From Natranaerofaba carboxydovora (GTDB lineage: Bacteria > Bacillota > Natranaerobiia > Natranaerobiales > Natranaerofabaceae), in NCBI RefSeq assembly GCF_022539405.1, contig NZ_CP054394.1, forward strand, positions 1,992,501 through 2,056,500: a stretch of DNA of 64,000 nt. The letters are read 5' to 3'. The translations under genes were made by a program, and so were the position numbers. This document shows, in pieces, positions 54,621 through 62,800 of this stretch (position 1 is the stretch's first letter; every line of letters starts with the position of its first letter). The notes under the pieces were generated by a model, which saw only the letters and a list, made by a program, of their open reading frames with translations, was not told the DNA's origin and ran no database searches.

Positions 54621-54656
54621 AAATCATGGAGAAGGGCTACCCCCTCTCCATGATTT
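54621..54656 (+). terminator. Intercistronic hairpin after dctP
   Basis: AAATCATGGAGA (54621-54632) and its complement TCTCCATGATTT (54645-54656) form a 12-base stem. With only a weak T-run it would attenuate or stabilise, giving more binding protein than permease, a common pattern in such operons. Confidence 0.65.
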
Positions 54657-54708
54657 AATGATAAAATAAACATTTCTAGGATACATACCAACACGGAGGC
54701 TAAAACAT

Positions 54709-55218
54709 ATGAAAAAATTCGAAAAGATTGTTCAAACGCTTACGTTGTGGGCATCTTACATCGGTCAAGTTGCACTTTTTAGTGCAACGGCTTTGGTAGT
54801 AGGAAATATTTTGCTACGCTGGTTGTGGAGGCCTATACCAGGAACTCATGAATTAACAGAAATCTTTGGAGCTATTCTTCTCGCTATGGGTATAGCTTAC
54901 TGCGCTTTATTAGACGGGCATATATCAGTTGATTTTCTTGTAGAAAAGCTACCTCCGAAGCGAAGAGCTATTGTTGATAGTATTACAAGTTTAATCGCAT
55001 TTGTTTTTATTACTTTAATGTCAGGTCAAATGATTAATTATGCTGGTAACCTACTGTCAAGAGGAGCAGCTAGTTCACATTTAGGTATCCCTAATTTTCT
55101 AGTTGCATACCTTGTTGCTTTTGGTTTTGTAATGTTATCATTAGTTCTTCTATTAAATTTTATAAAAAAAGTACTAATAATTGCAGATAAATCGCAGAAA
55201 GGAAGTGAAACACAATGA
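54709..55218 (+). CDS. dctQ: TRAP transporter small permease (DctQ)
   Basis: A 169-residue membrane protein with four helices, the small Q subunit of a tripartite ATP-independent periplasmic-type transporter. Typical motifs are FSATALVVGNILLRW near residue 24, PGTHELTEIFGAILLAMGIAYCALLDGHISVDFL near 44-78, and a C-terminal lysine-rich end. It pairs with DctM, whose start overlaps its stop by four bases (ATGA), so they are translated together. ATG start after an ACGGAGG ribosome site. Full length. Confidence 0.9.
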   Translation: MKKFEKIVQTLTLWASYIGQVALFSATALVVGNILLRWLWRPIPGTHELTEIFGAILLAMGIAYCALLDGHISVDFLVEKLPPKRRAIVDSITSLIAFVFITLMSGQMINYAGNLLSRGAASSHLGIPNFLVAYLVAFGFVMLSLVLLLNFIKKVLIIADKSQKGSETQ

Positions 55219-56516
55219 GCGATATAGGAATTGGACTACTATCTATAATAGTTATTTTTATTTTTCTCTTTGCAAGGATGCCTGTAGCTTATATTATGAT
55301 TGTGGTTGGCATGGCAGGGTATGCTATAATAACCTCTATTCCTGCAGCACTCTCTGTAGGGTCATCCACTATGTTTAGCACTTTTACCTCCTATTCTCTC
55401 ACTGTGATACCTCTTTTTGTCTGGATGGCATATATTGCATATTATGCTGGTATAAGCCGCAGAGTTTTTGATGCTACTTATAAAGTTACAGGCAGGATAC
55501 CTGCAGGGCTAGCTTTAGCTACTATTGGAGCAAGCACCGCATTTGGTGCTATATGCGGTTCAACAACAGCTACTGCAGCTACTATGAGTACTGTCTCGCT
55601 TCCGGAAATGAAACGATACGAATATAATGATTCGCTAGCTACTGCAACTGTTGCTTCCTCAGGAGTCCTTGGCATAATGATACCGCCAAGTGTAATATTC
55701 ATTATATATGGCATATCTACCGGGGAATCTATCAGACAGTTGTTTATGGCAGGTGTTGTACCCGGTATAATGCTAATGCTTTTATTTATGTTAGTAATTT
55801 TTGTCCAGGCATGGAAAAATCCATCTCTTGCTCCTAATGGCCCAAAAGTCTCATGGAATGATAAGTTCTCATCCATATTAAATGGTAGTGTAGAAGTTGT
55901 CATTATATTTATTGCTGTTGTAGGAGGGTTATTTGCTGGTTTGTTCACTGAAACAGAAGCTGGTGCAGTAGGTGCTTTTAGTACCCTGTTGGTAGCAGTT
56001 ATAAGGAAGCAAATTGACTGGGAAGGTTTTAAAAATTCTTTAACCGATGCAATACAAATCTCGGCAATGATTTTGTTTTTGGTAGCAGGAGCTACAATCT
56101 TTGGGCGTTTTCTTGCTGTTACAGGATTACCTACTGCTATGGCCAACTGGGCAGTTGAGCTTCCACTTCCCTCTGTCGCTGTACTGGCGATAATACTGTT
56201 TATTTATCTAATTCTTGGATTTTTCATTGATGCCCTTGCCTTGATTCTTCTAACAGTTCCAATATTCTATCCTGTTGCTGTAGAACTTGGCTTTGATCCT
56301 GTCTGGTTTGGTGTAATTATCGTTTTGGTAGTTGGCATGGGAGTTATCACACCTCCCGTTGGGGCAAATGTCTATGTAGTAGCCGGTATAGATAAAGACA
56401 CCCCGGTAATGACAATTTTCAGAGGTATCTGGCCATTTCTGGGTGCTATAATATTTTTGTTAGCTATCTTAATGGCTTTTCCACAGGTTGCGCTTTTTCT
56501 TCCTGGCCTTATCTGA
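55215..56516 (+). CDS. dctM: TRAP transporter large permease (DctM)
   Basis: A 433-residue large membrane subunit with about 12-13 helices. It forms the translocation path and is driven by the cation gradient. Readable signatures: ARMPVAYIMIVVGMAGY near the start, AFGAICGSTTATAATMSTVSLPEM near 113-136 and the matching GVLGIMIPPSVIFIIYG near 148-164, and the second-half VGMGVITPPVGANVYVVAGI near 372-392. These glycine/serine-rich hairpins are the family's ion and substrate sites. ATG start four bases inside the DctQ stop. In a halophile, sodium coupling is a likely driver, though residues alone do not prove it. Confidence 0.92.
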   Translation: MSDIGIGLLSIIVIFIFLFARMPVAYIMIVVGMAGYAIITSIPAALSVGSSTMFSTFTSYSLTVIPLFVWMAYIAYYAGISRRVFDATYKVTGRIPAGLALATIGASTAFGAICGSTTATAATMSTVSLPEMKRYEYNDSLATATVASSGVLGIMIPPSVIFIIYGISTGESIRQLFMAGVVPGIMLMLLFMLVIFVQAWKNPSLAPNGPKVSWNDKFSSILNGSVEVVIIFIAVVGGLFAGLFTETEAGAVGAFSTLLVAVIRKQIDWEGFKNSLTDAIQISAMILFLVAGATIFGRFLAVTGLPTAMANWAVELPLPSVAVLAIILFIYLILGFFIDALALILLTVPIFYPVAVELGFDPVWFGVIIVLVVGMGVITPPVGANVYVVAGIDKDTPVMTIFRGIWPFLGAIIFLLAILMAFPQVALFLPGLI

Positions 56517-56567
56517 GCCTAATTATCTTCTTTCAAAAAACTTTATATAAGGAGCTAGGATCTACAA

Positions 56568-57863
56568 ATGATAATTCTATACTACAAAAAGGACAATATA
56601 TATTATACCCTGTTATTGATGTTAGTAATAACACTATTCACTTTACCGGCCATATCGGGATGTAATGATGAACCAACAGATTATAACGAAAAAGACAAAA
56701 GTAAATCAGGGGAAAAAATAGATGAAAATAAAGCAGAAGACGAAGAGGAAATTAACGAAACCACCGAACTTACAATCTCTGCTGTTGGAGATATCATGGT
56801 ACATGACCCTCAATTAGACGCTCAATATGATCATGAAACAGATAAATATGATTTCAAAGACAATTTTCAGCATGTTACCTCACATATACAAAATTCTGAT
56901 CTGGCTTTAGCCAATTTGGAGACGGTTCTGGCTGGTGAAGAAGAGGAGTTTACGGGGTTCCCACTCTTTAATTCTCCTGATGCTCTAGCAGATGCTTTGA
57001 AACAGGCTGGGTTTCATGTTCTCTCTACAGCTAATAATCACAGCTTAGACCGGGACAAGCCGGGAATCAAAAGGACAGTAGAAGTAATAGAAGATAGAGG
57101 CATGAAAGCCATTGGTACTAGAAAAAACACCGATAAAAAAAGTTACATAATAAAAGAAATAGAAGGAGTGGATATTGGTTTATCCGCTTATACTTATGAA
57201 ACTCCCCGTTACAACAATCAGAGAACCATCAATGGCATCCCTATGTCAGAGGAAGTTAATGAACTGGTAGATAGTTTTAATCCAGAAGAACTTGATAATG
57301 ACATGAATGAAATGGTAGAACGAGTAGAACTGCTGCAGGATGAAGAGGTTGACCTGGTTGTATTTTTCTTGCACTGGGGGCAAGAATATCAACGCTATCC
57401 AGATGAGTATCAAAAGAAAATTGCCCAAGAATTAGTAGAAAACGGAGTAGATGTGATCTTTGGAAGTCATCCTCATGTAATTCAGCCCGTAGATAAAATA
57501 AAAACAGATTCAGGCAAACGTGGTATAATTATTAATTCCATGGGGAATTTCCTTTCAAATCAGCGTTCTAAATACTTGAATAATCCCTATACCGAAGATG
57601 GCATTATATTTCATATAGATATTTTGTCCGATGGTGATGAAGAAGTATCTATAGATAAAGTCAGTTATACTCCTACATGGGTACACAGATTCCAGGAAGA
57701 TGGACAACGAAACTATAGCATTCTTCCTCTTCCCCACGCTTTAGAAGATAAGGAGGAATACGGTCTATACAACGAAACAGATATAGAAAGAGCAGAGAGA
57801 GCCTGGGATAACACCCGCTCTATTCTAGAAGAAGGTTCTTATGAACCCGAGCTATTAAAATAA
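56568..57863 (+). CDS. CapA/PgsA-like metallophosphatase-fold lipoprotein
   Basis: A 431-residue secreted protein. The signal ends in a lipobox AISGC with Cys33, followed by an acidic low-complexity linker. The body is a CapA-type calcineurin-like domain with AVGDIMVHDPQ near residue 73, NLETVLAG near 117, STANNHSLDRDKPG near 153, FFLHWGQEYQ near 265, GSHPHVIQPVDK near 300, and NSMGNFLSNQ near 323. CapA/PgsA homologues are needed for poly-gamma-glutamate capsule synthesis, but no capB/C-like ligase genes are present here, so a different envelope role is equally possible. It converges with the hexa-flavin gene; a strong terminator lies between them. Confidence 0.85.
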   Translation: MIILYYKKDNIYYTLLLMLVITLFTLPAISGCNDEPTDYNEKDKSKSGEKIDENKAEDEEEINETTELTISAVGDIMVHDPQLDAQYDHETDKYDFKDNFQHVTSHIQNSDLALANLETVLAGEEEEFTGFPLFNSPDALADALKQAGFHVLSTANNHSLDRDKPGIKRTVEVIEDRGMKAIGTRKNTDKKSYIIKEIEGVDIGLSAYTYETPRYNNQRTINGIPMSEEVNELVDSFNPEELDNDMNEMVERVELLQDEEVDLVVFFLHWGQEYQRYPDEYQKKIAQELVENGVDVIFGSHPHVIQPVDKIKTDSGKRGIIINSMGNFLSNQRSKYLNNPYTEDGIIFHIDILSDGDEEVSIDKVSYTPTWVHRFQEDGQRNYSILPLPHALEDKEEYGLYNETDIERAERAWDNTRSILEEGSYEPELLK

Positions 57864-57927
57864 TTCGAATCGATTAATTATATTAAAAGCTTGCTATCCC
57901 TCAATTTGATTTCTCGAATGATATAAT

Positions 57928-57963
57928 CAAAAAGGTTCCAGTCATTAAACTGGAACCTTTTTG
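57928..57963. terminator. Bidirectional terminator
   Basis: AAAAAGGTTCCAGT (57929-57942) and its complement (57949-57962) form a 14-base stem with T-runs on both strands, between convergent capA-like and six-repeat flavoprotein genes. Confidence 0.88.
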
Positions 57964-57994
57964 ATGTAATTAGTCTTATAACTTGTAAACCAAA

Positions 57995-60469
57995 CTACTC
58001 TCTATAAACGCCTCTGTTAATTCCATCTACTATAGATGAAATAGTTTTGTTAGATCTCAAAGTAGCTCCAGTCACTGTATCATAATCTTCTACAATCCCG
58101 TCAGCATCGTATAAATCAACTAGTGTAACTCTTATATCTTCCCCTTCCAAATACTCTAGAAGCTGCTCATACTGCTCTGCTACATCGCCTGTTACTCCAT
58201 CGTCATCTACATCGTATTCTTCTCCACCATAGTAGAGATGTCTATAACCCGCATCTGTTACTACATTGTCTTCTAAAGTAAACTGTACATTTACCTGCAT
58301 ATCTCCACCGTCGGAGAATATTCCTCTGTAAGTTCCATCTTCAAAACCTATACCTACAGGTGAATATCCTGCAGCTATTTCATCTTCACTATAGATACCA
58401 CGATTAAGTCCATCCTTAATTGCTGAAAGTGTCTTATTAGCTCTTAGAGTAGCTCCTGTAACTGTATCATAGTCCTCTACTATTCCATCTGCATCATACA
58501 AGTCAGCAAGTTTAGCTCTTACATCTTCACCTTCTAAATGCTCGCCTAACTGCTCATACTGTCTTGCTACATCACCCAATGCTCCATCGTCATCTACGTC
58601 ATACTCTTCTCCACCATAAGCAAGATGTCTGTAGCTAAAGTCAGTTATTACATTGTCTTCTAAAGTAAACTGTACGTTTACCTGCATCTCGCCGCCATCA
58701 TTGAATATACCTCTGTACGTACCATCCTCAAAGCTCATTCCTACAACTGGTGAATACCCTGCGGCAATTTCGTCATCTCTATACAACCCGCGGTTAAGAC
58801 CGTCCTTAAATGCCGAAATTGTTTTGTTAGCTCTTAGGGTAGCGCCGGTAACTGTATCATAGTCTTCTACTATTCCATCCGCGTCATATAGATCTGCTAA
58901 ATTTGTTCTTATATCTTCACCTTCTAAATATTCTAGAAGCTGCTCATACTGCGCCGCTACATCTCCTAATGCTCCATCGTCTTCCTCATCATACTCTTCG
59001 CCGCCATAGGCTAGATGCCTGTAGCCTGCATCGGTTACTACATTATCCTCTAAAGTAAACTGCACATTTACCTGCATCTCGCCGCCGTCTTCAAAGATAC
59101 CTCTATAAGTTCCATCTTCAAAGCTTAGGTTCAGAGGTGAGTATCCTTCTGGCACTCCATTTTCGAACCTATAAGCTCCTCTATTCAAGCCATCAACAAA
59201 AGCTGATATTGTTTTGTTAGCTCTTAGAGTTGCTCCTGTAACTGTATCATAGTCTTCTACTATTCCGTCTGCATCATATAAGTCAGCGATGCTATCTCTA
59301 ATATCTTCACCTTCTAGATACTCTAATAACTGCTCATACTGCTCTGCTACATCGCCTACTGCTCCATCGTCTTCCACATCATATTCTTCGCCACCATAGG
59401 CTAAGTGCCTATAACTTGCATCGGTTACTACATTATCTTCAAGAGTAAACTGCACGTTTACCTGCATCTCGCCTCCATCTGCAAATACTCCTCTGTAAGT
59501 TCCATCTTCAAAGCTTAATCCAGCAGGCGAATATCCTTCAGATATCTCATCATCTCTGTATAGTCCACGGTTAAGACCGTCAACAACTGCTGATAAAGTT
59601 TTGTTAGCTCTTAATGTAGCTCCTGTTACTGAATCATAATCCTCTACTATACCATCTGCATCATATAGATCAGCTACTGCATCCCTTATATCTTCACCTT
59701 CTAGATAGTCTAAAAGCTGCTCATACTGCTCTGCCACATCGCCTGTTACTCCATCATCATCCACGTCATATTCTTCCCCACCATAATACAGATGCCTGTA
59801 ACTTGCATCAGTTACCACATTATCTTCTAAAGTAAACTGTACGTTTACCTGCATATCTCCACCATCAGAGAATATACCTCTATAAGTCCCGTCTTCAAAA
59901 CTTTCTCCTTTAATAGGAGAGTATCCTTCTGGTGCTTCATCTTCAAAGCTATAAGCTCCTCTGTTTAGACCATCAACCATTGCTGACAATGTTTTGTTAG
60001 CCCTTAGAGTAGCTCCGGTTACAGAATCGTAATCTTCTACTATACCGTCCGCATCATATAAGTCAGAAATACCCTCTCTAATATCTTCACCTTCCAAATG
60101 CTCTAAAAGCTGCTCATACTGCTCTGCTACATCGCCTGTTACTCCATCATCTTCAACATCATATTCTTCGCCGCCATAGGCTAGATGCCTGTAGCTTGCA
60201 TCTGTTACTACATTGTCCTCCAAAGTAAACTGTACGTTTACCTGCATCTCTCCGCCGTCTTCAAAGATACCTCTATAAGTTCCATCTTCAAAGCTCTTGT
60301 TCTCAATTGCTTGCCAATCTAACATATCCTCTTCTACCGCTTCTTCTGGCAGCTCTTCTTTTTCTTCTTCCTTTTCTTCATCAATATCAATGTCATCAGG
60401 TTCACAACCAACAATAAAAGTAGCTGCGACTAATACAGCTAGCAAAATAAGTATTCCTTTTTTAAACAA
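57995..60469 (-). CDS. Lipoprotein with six tandem FMN_bind domains
   Basis: An 824-residue extracellular protein. The signal ends in the lipobox FIVGC (Cys22), then comes an acidic linker, then six near-identical FMN_bind repeats of about 130 residues, starting near residues 59, 190, 319, 449, 579 and 708. Each begins FEDGTYRG and ends in DGLNRG (DGINRG in the last), and each carries one flavinylation motif VTGATLR; predicted FMN threonines are 154, 285, 414, 544, 674 and 803. Up to six covalent flavins are expected. Known pattern: ApbE attaches FMN to the Thr of such motifs, as in PplA, NqrC and RnfG. TTG start after AAGGGGGG. No apbE is in the window. Role probably surface electron transfer or redox buffering; partner not visible. 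Confidence 0.9.
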   Translation of the reverse strand: MFKKGILILLAVLVAATFIVGCEPDDIDIDEEKEEEKEELPEEAVEEDMLDWQAIENKSFEDGTYRGIFEDGGEMQVNVQFTLEDNVVTDASYRHLAYGGEEYDVEDDGVTGDVAEQYEQLLEHLEGEDIREGISDLYDADGIVEDYDSVTGATLRANKTLSAMVDGLNRGAYSFEDEAPEGYSPIKGESFEDGTYRGIFSDGGDMQVNVQFTLEDNVVTDASYRHLYYGGEEYDVDDDGVTGDVAEQYEQLLDYLEGEDIRDAVADLYDADGIVEDYDSVTGATLRANKTLSAVVDGLNRGLYRDDEISEGYSPAGLSFEDGTYRGVFADGGEMQVNVQFTLEDNVVTDASYRHLAYGGEEYDVEDDGAVGDVAEQYEQLLEYLEGEDIRDSIADLYDADGIVEDYDTVTGATLRANKTISAFVDGLNRGAYRFENGVPEGYSPLNLSFEDGTYRGIFEDGGEMQVNVQFTLEDNVVTDAGYRHLAYGGEEYDEEDDGALGDVAAQYEQLLEYLEGEDIRTNLADLYDADGIVEDYDTVTGATLRANKTISAFKDGLNRGLYRDDEIAAGYSPVVGMSFEDGTYRGIFNDGGEMQVNVQFTLEDNVITDFSYRHLAYGGEEYDVDDDGALGDVARQYEQLGEHLEGEDVRAKLADLYDADGIVEDYDTVTGATLRANKTLSAIKDGLNRGIYSEDEIAAGYSPVGIGFEDGTYRGIFSDGGDMQVNVQFTLEDNVVTDAGYRHLYYGGEEYDVDDDGVTGDVAEQYEQLLEYLEGEDIRVTLVDLYDADGIVEDYDTVTGATLRSNKTISSIVDGINRGVYRE

Positions 60470-60680
60470 AATTTGTCCCCCCTTGTAGCTATTTGTTGTA
60501 ATATCGTAATTCTAACAATGCTCATTCTTAATTTTTGTTTATCCCCCCCTCCCTTATGATTCTTTTAACAATAACTTAAACAAAATTATCTAATTATAAT
60601 TTCTAAATAATTAGTTGTTTGTGACAACATTATCATATCATGTAATTAAGGGGGTTTAACACTATGTTCTTTGTCCTAAC

Positions 60681-60721
60681 AAAAAGGACAAATGTCCTTA
60701 GTGTGTAGGTACATTTGTCCT
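60681..60721 (-). terminator. Terminator of two-component system
   Basis: On the minus strand, AGGACAAATGT (60711-60721) pairs perfectly with ACATTTGTCCT (60685-60695), then TTTTTG follows. It overlaps the response-regulator stop codon. The rest of 60470-60680 is the leader of the six-repeat flavoprotein gene; no other element was recognised there. Confidence 0.8.
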
Positions 60722-61370
60722 AGTCAGAATCTAAACTTCTACTACGAACCCAGTAGCTAGCAGCTTCTGTCCTGTTAGAAACATTAAGTTTTCTTAAAAT
60801 GCTGCTCACATAGTTTCGAACCGTTTTGTCCGAGATGTCTAGTGCCTCTCCTATTTCTTTATTGGCTTTACCTACACTAATCATTTGTAATATTTCAACT
60901 TCTTTCGGACTTAACTTACTGCTTATTCGATTCTTGACATCTTTTGTTTTCAAATCGTTTATGACATTTTTCGTAACTGAGGGATCTAGTACAACTTTTC
61001 CTTCTTGTACCTGCTTTATTGTTTTTATTAACTCGTCACTATCGATATTCTTAAGTAAATAGCCCTCTGCACCAGCTTTAATGGTCTCTGTAACAATATG
61101 CCTGTCAGCATATGCTGTTAATATTATGACTTTAATCTCAGGAAACATTTTCTTAATATTACCGCAGCCTATTATTCCATCTGCATCCGGTAGTTTAAAG
61201 TCAAGTAGTATTACATCGGGGGCATTTTCTTCAATAGAGCCCATAGCTTCGTTTAATGTCCCCACTTCCCCACAGACTTCAATAGAATCATCTAGGTCTA
61301 GTATTAACTTCAAACCGTTTCTAACTATGCCGTGGTCTTCAACTAACAATACTTTTGTTGAGTTCTTCAT
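60720..61370 (-). CDS. NarL/LuxR-type response regulator
   Basis: A 216-residue DNA-binding regulator. Receiver domain residues 1-120 show VLLVEDHG, the phospho-acceptor Asp in VILLDFKLPDADG near 56, and a Lys in LLKNID near 106. The C-terminal LuxR helix-turn-helix (KLSPKEVEILQMISVGKANKEIGEALDIS near 150-178, DKTVRNYVSSILRKL) follows. It starts 32 bases inside the sensor gene, so the two are translationally coupled and form a LiaS/NarX-type two-component system. ATG start after GGGAGGG. The target could be the adjacent six-repeat flavoprotein gene, but no binding site was recognised, so this is only a positional guess. Confidence 0.9.
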   Translation of the reverse strand: MKNSTKVLLVEDHGIVRNGLKLILDLDDSIEVCGEVGTLNEAMGSIEENAPDVILLDFKLPDADGIIGCGNIKKMFPEIKVIILTAYADRHIVTETIKAGAEGYLLKNIDSDELIKTIKQVQEGKVVLDPSVTKNVINDLKTKDVKNRISSKLSPKEVEILQMISVGKANKEIGEALDISDKTVRNYVSSILRKLNVSNRTEAASYWVRSRSLDSD

Positions 61371-62760
61371 CCTCTGTTCCCTCCCAGGGTATTACTGTTT
61401 CTACCATTGTTCCATTTTGCAATCTTTTTATTTTAAAAGAACCTTCAGCTCTTTCTGCCCTTTCCCTCATGGATCTTATGCCAAGCTGTTTATTTTTATG
61501 CAAATCATCCTTAGATATCCCGATACCATTATCAGTTACTCTAACTAATAGATAGTCATAATTACTGTACATGAAAACTTCAGCTTTAGTAGCCTTAGAA
61601 TGTTTCAACACATTACTAATAGCTTCCTGCACAATATAGTAGACTTGTGTTGATTTTTCCGGTGATAATTGCCCTAGAGTGTAAGAGGGCATTTCGCTTT
61701 TCAAACTTATATCCATATCATGACTATTATTAAACTCATCCACTAACTTCTGTAGATTACTCTGCAAATCTTCAAACTCAACGGTTTGGGTAGCTGTGGA
61801 TTCTAGAAACTCCCTTGTTTTATCAACAGCGCTGTTCAAGTCAGCCTTAACTTCCTTTAATAGTTCATCTGCTTTCTCCCCGGTTTTATTTTTCATGATA
61901 TACTCAACTTTTAACCCTGCTGAATAAAGGACTTGAATAATACTGTCATGAATCTCCATTCCCAACTTTCTTCTTTCTTCGCTGATAGTTCTTTGCTTTT
62001 GTAACAAGTTGAGTTTTTCTTTCTGCTCCCAGCTAAAGGTTTCTATCACCTTAACTAACAAAATATTAATCCCTATACCTGTGGCAATTTTGCCTACCTG
62101 GATAGGAAATCTAAAAATATTTTCAAACAAGTCGTTGTTAATAACATTTGCGGGGAAAAAGTTATCAGGGCTAACAAAGAGACCATCTATAATTCCATAG
62201 ATTAATATAATAACAGCTAACTTTTTATATTTACTTGCTATCTTACCAAGCTTTCTCTTCTCCATCAAATTTCCGTTCAAATATAAAGCTAGAGCGGAGC
62301 TAATACCCCCCAGAAAACTTAAAATATACCGCAGGAAAATTGTATTGTATTCGGGGTGAATAATATGGTAATCAAAACTGTAGTAGCTCATTAAAAAAAT
62401 AAATCCACCAAACCAGCTTGCTAGTAGAATAAAAGGTATTTTGTTAGTCCATTTTTTTAACTTTTCCTTCAAAGGTAACAAGATAAAACCAAAATACATT
62501 AAAAATGCAAAAGAAACAGCTTTTAGTACTTGTTTAATAATAAAAATTGTTGTGTAGGAATCAGGGTATAAGTCAGCAATTACAACCATAGTAACCCATT
62601 CAGAAAGCCCGTGGGCAATGCCAAATATCCCTAAATATTTCATGGCTTTCACTAACTGAAAATTGCTCACTTTTACATCTTTTCTTTGTATGGCAAACAA
62701 TCCCATAGTAATAAATACACTACCATATATTAAATATAAAAAGAAATATTCCTCTGGCAT
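61339..62760 (-). CDS. Membrane sensor histidine kinase (HisKA_3)
   Basis: A 473-residue sensor with seven or eight hydrophobic helices in the first 240 residues, no long external domain, then a coiled linker and HisKA_3 dimerisation helix RRKLGMEIHDSIIQVLYSAGL (phospho-His near residue 272), followed by an HATPase domain with QEAISNVLKHS and TDNGIGIS. Such many-helix sensors detect signals in or near the membrane. It is coupled to the response regulator gene by a 32-base overlap. The ATG follows ATAAGGAGA. Lying two genes from the six-repeat flavoprotein, it might sense redox or envelope state, but nothing in the sequence shows it directly. Confidence 0.88.
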   Translation of the reverse strand: MPEEYFFLYLIYGSVFITMGLFAIQRKDVKVSNFQLVKAMKYLGIFGIAHGLSEWVTMVVIADLYPDSYTTIFIIKQVLKAVSFAFLMYFGFILLPLKEKLKKWTNKIPFILLASWFGGFIFLMSYYSFDYHIIHPEYNTIFLRYILSFLGGISSALALYLNGNLMEKRKLGKIASKYKKLAVIILIYGIIDGLFVSPDNFFPANVINNDLFENIFRFPIQVGKIATGIGINILLVKVIETFSWEQKEKLNLLQKQRTISEERRKLGMEIHDSIIQVLYSAGLKVEYIMKNKTGEKADELLKEVKADLNSAVDKTREFLESTATQTVEFEDLQSNLQKLVDEFNNSHDMDISLKSEMPSYTLGQLSPEKSTQVYYIVQEAISNVLKHSKATKAEVFMYSNYDYLLVRVTDNGIGISKDDLHKNKQLGIRSMRERAERAEGSFKIKRLQNGTMVETVIPWEGTEDEELNKSIVS

Positions 62761-62800
62761 ATAAAGATCTCCTTATTCATGAAAAATTTTTCAACATTAT

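Noticed and set aside
57995-60469. CRISPR array or DNA satellite from the regular repeats
   Set aside because: The period of about 390 bases is an intact protein repeat in one open frame.
60540-60565. Small gene after the GGGAGGGGGG purine run in the flavoprotein leader
   Set aside because: The next ATG is too far from the purine run and its frame is short and overlaps the flavoprotein start.
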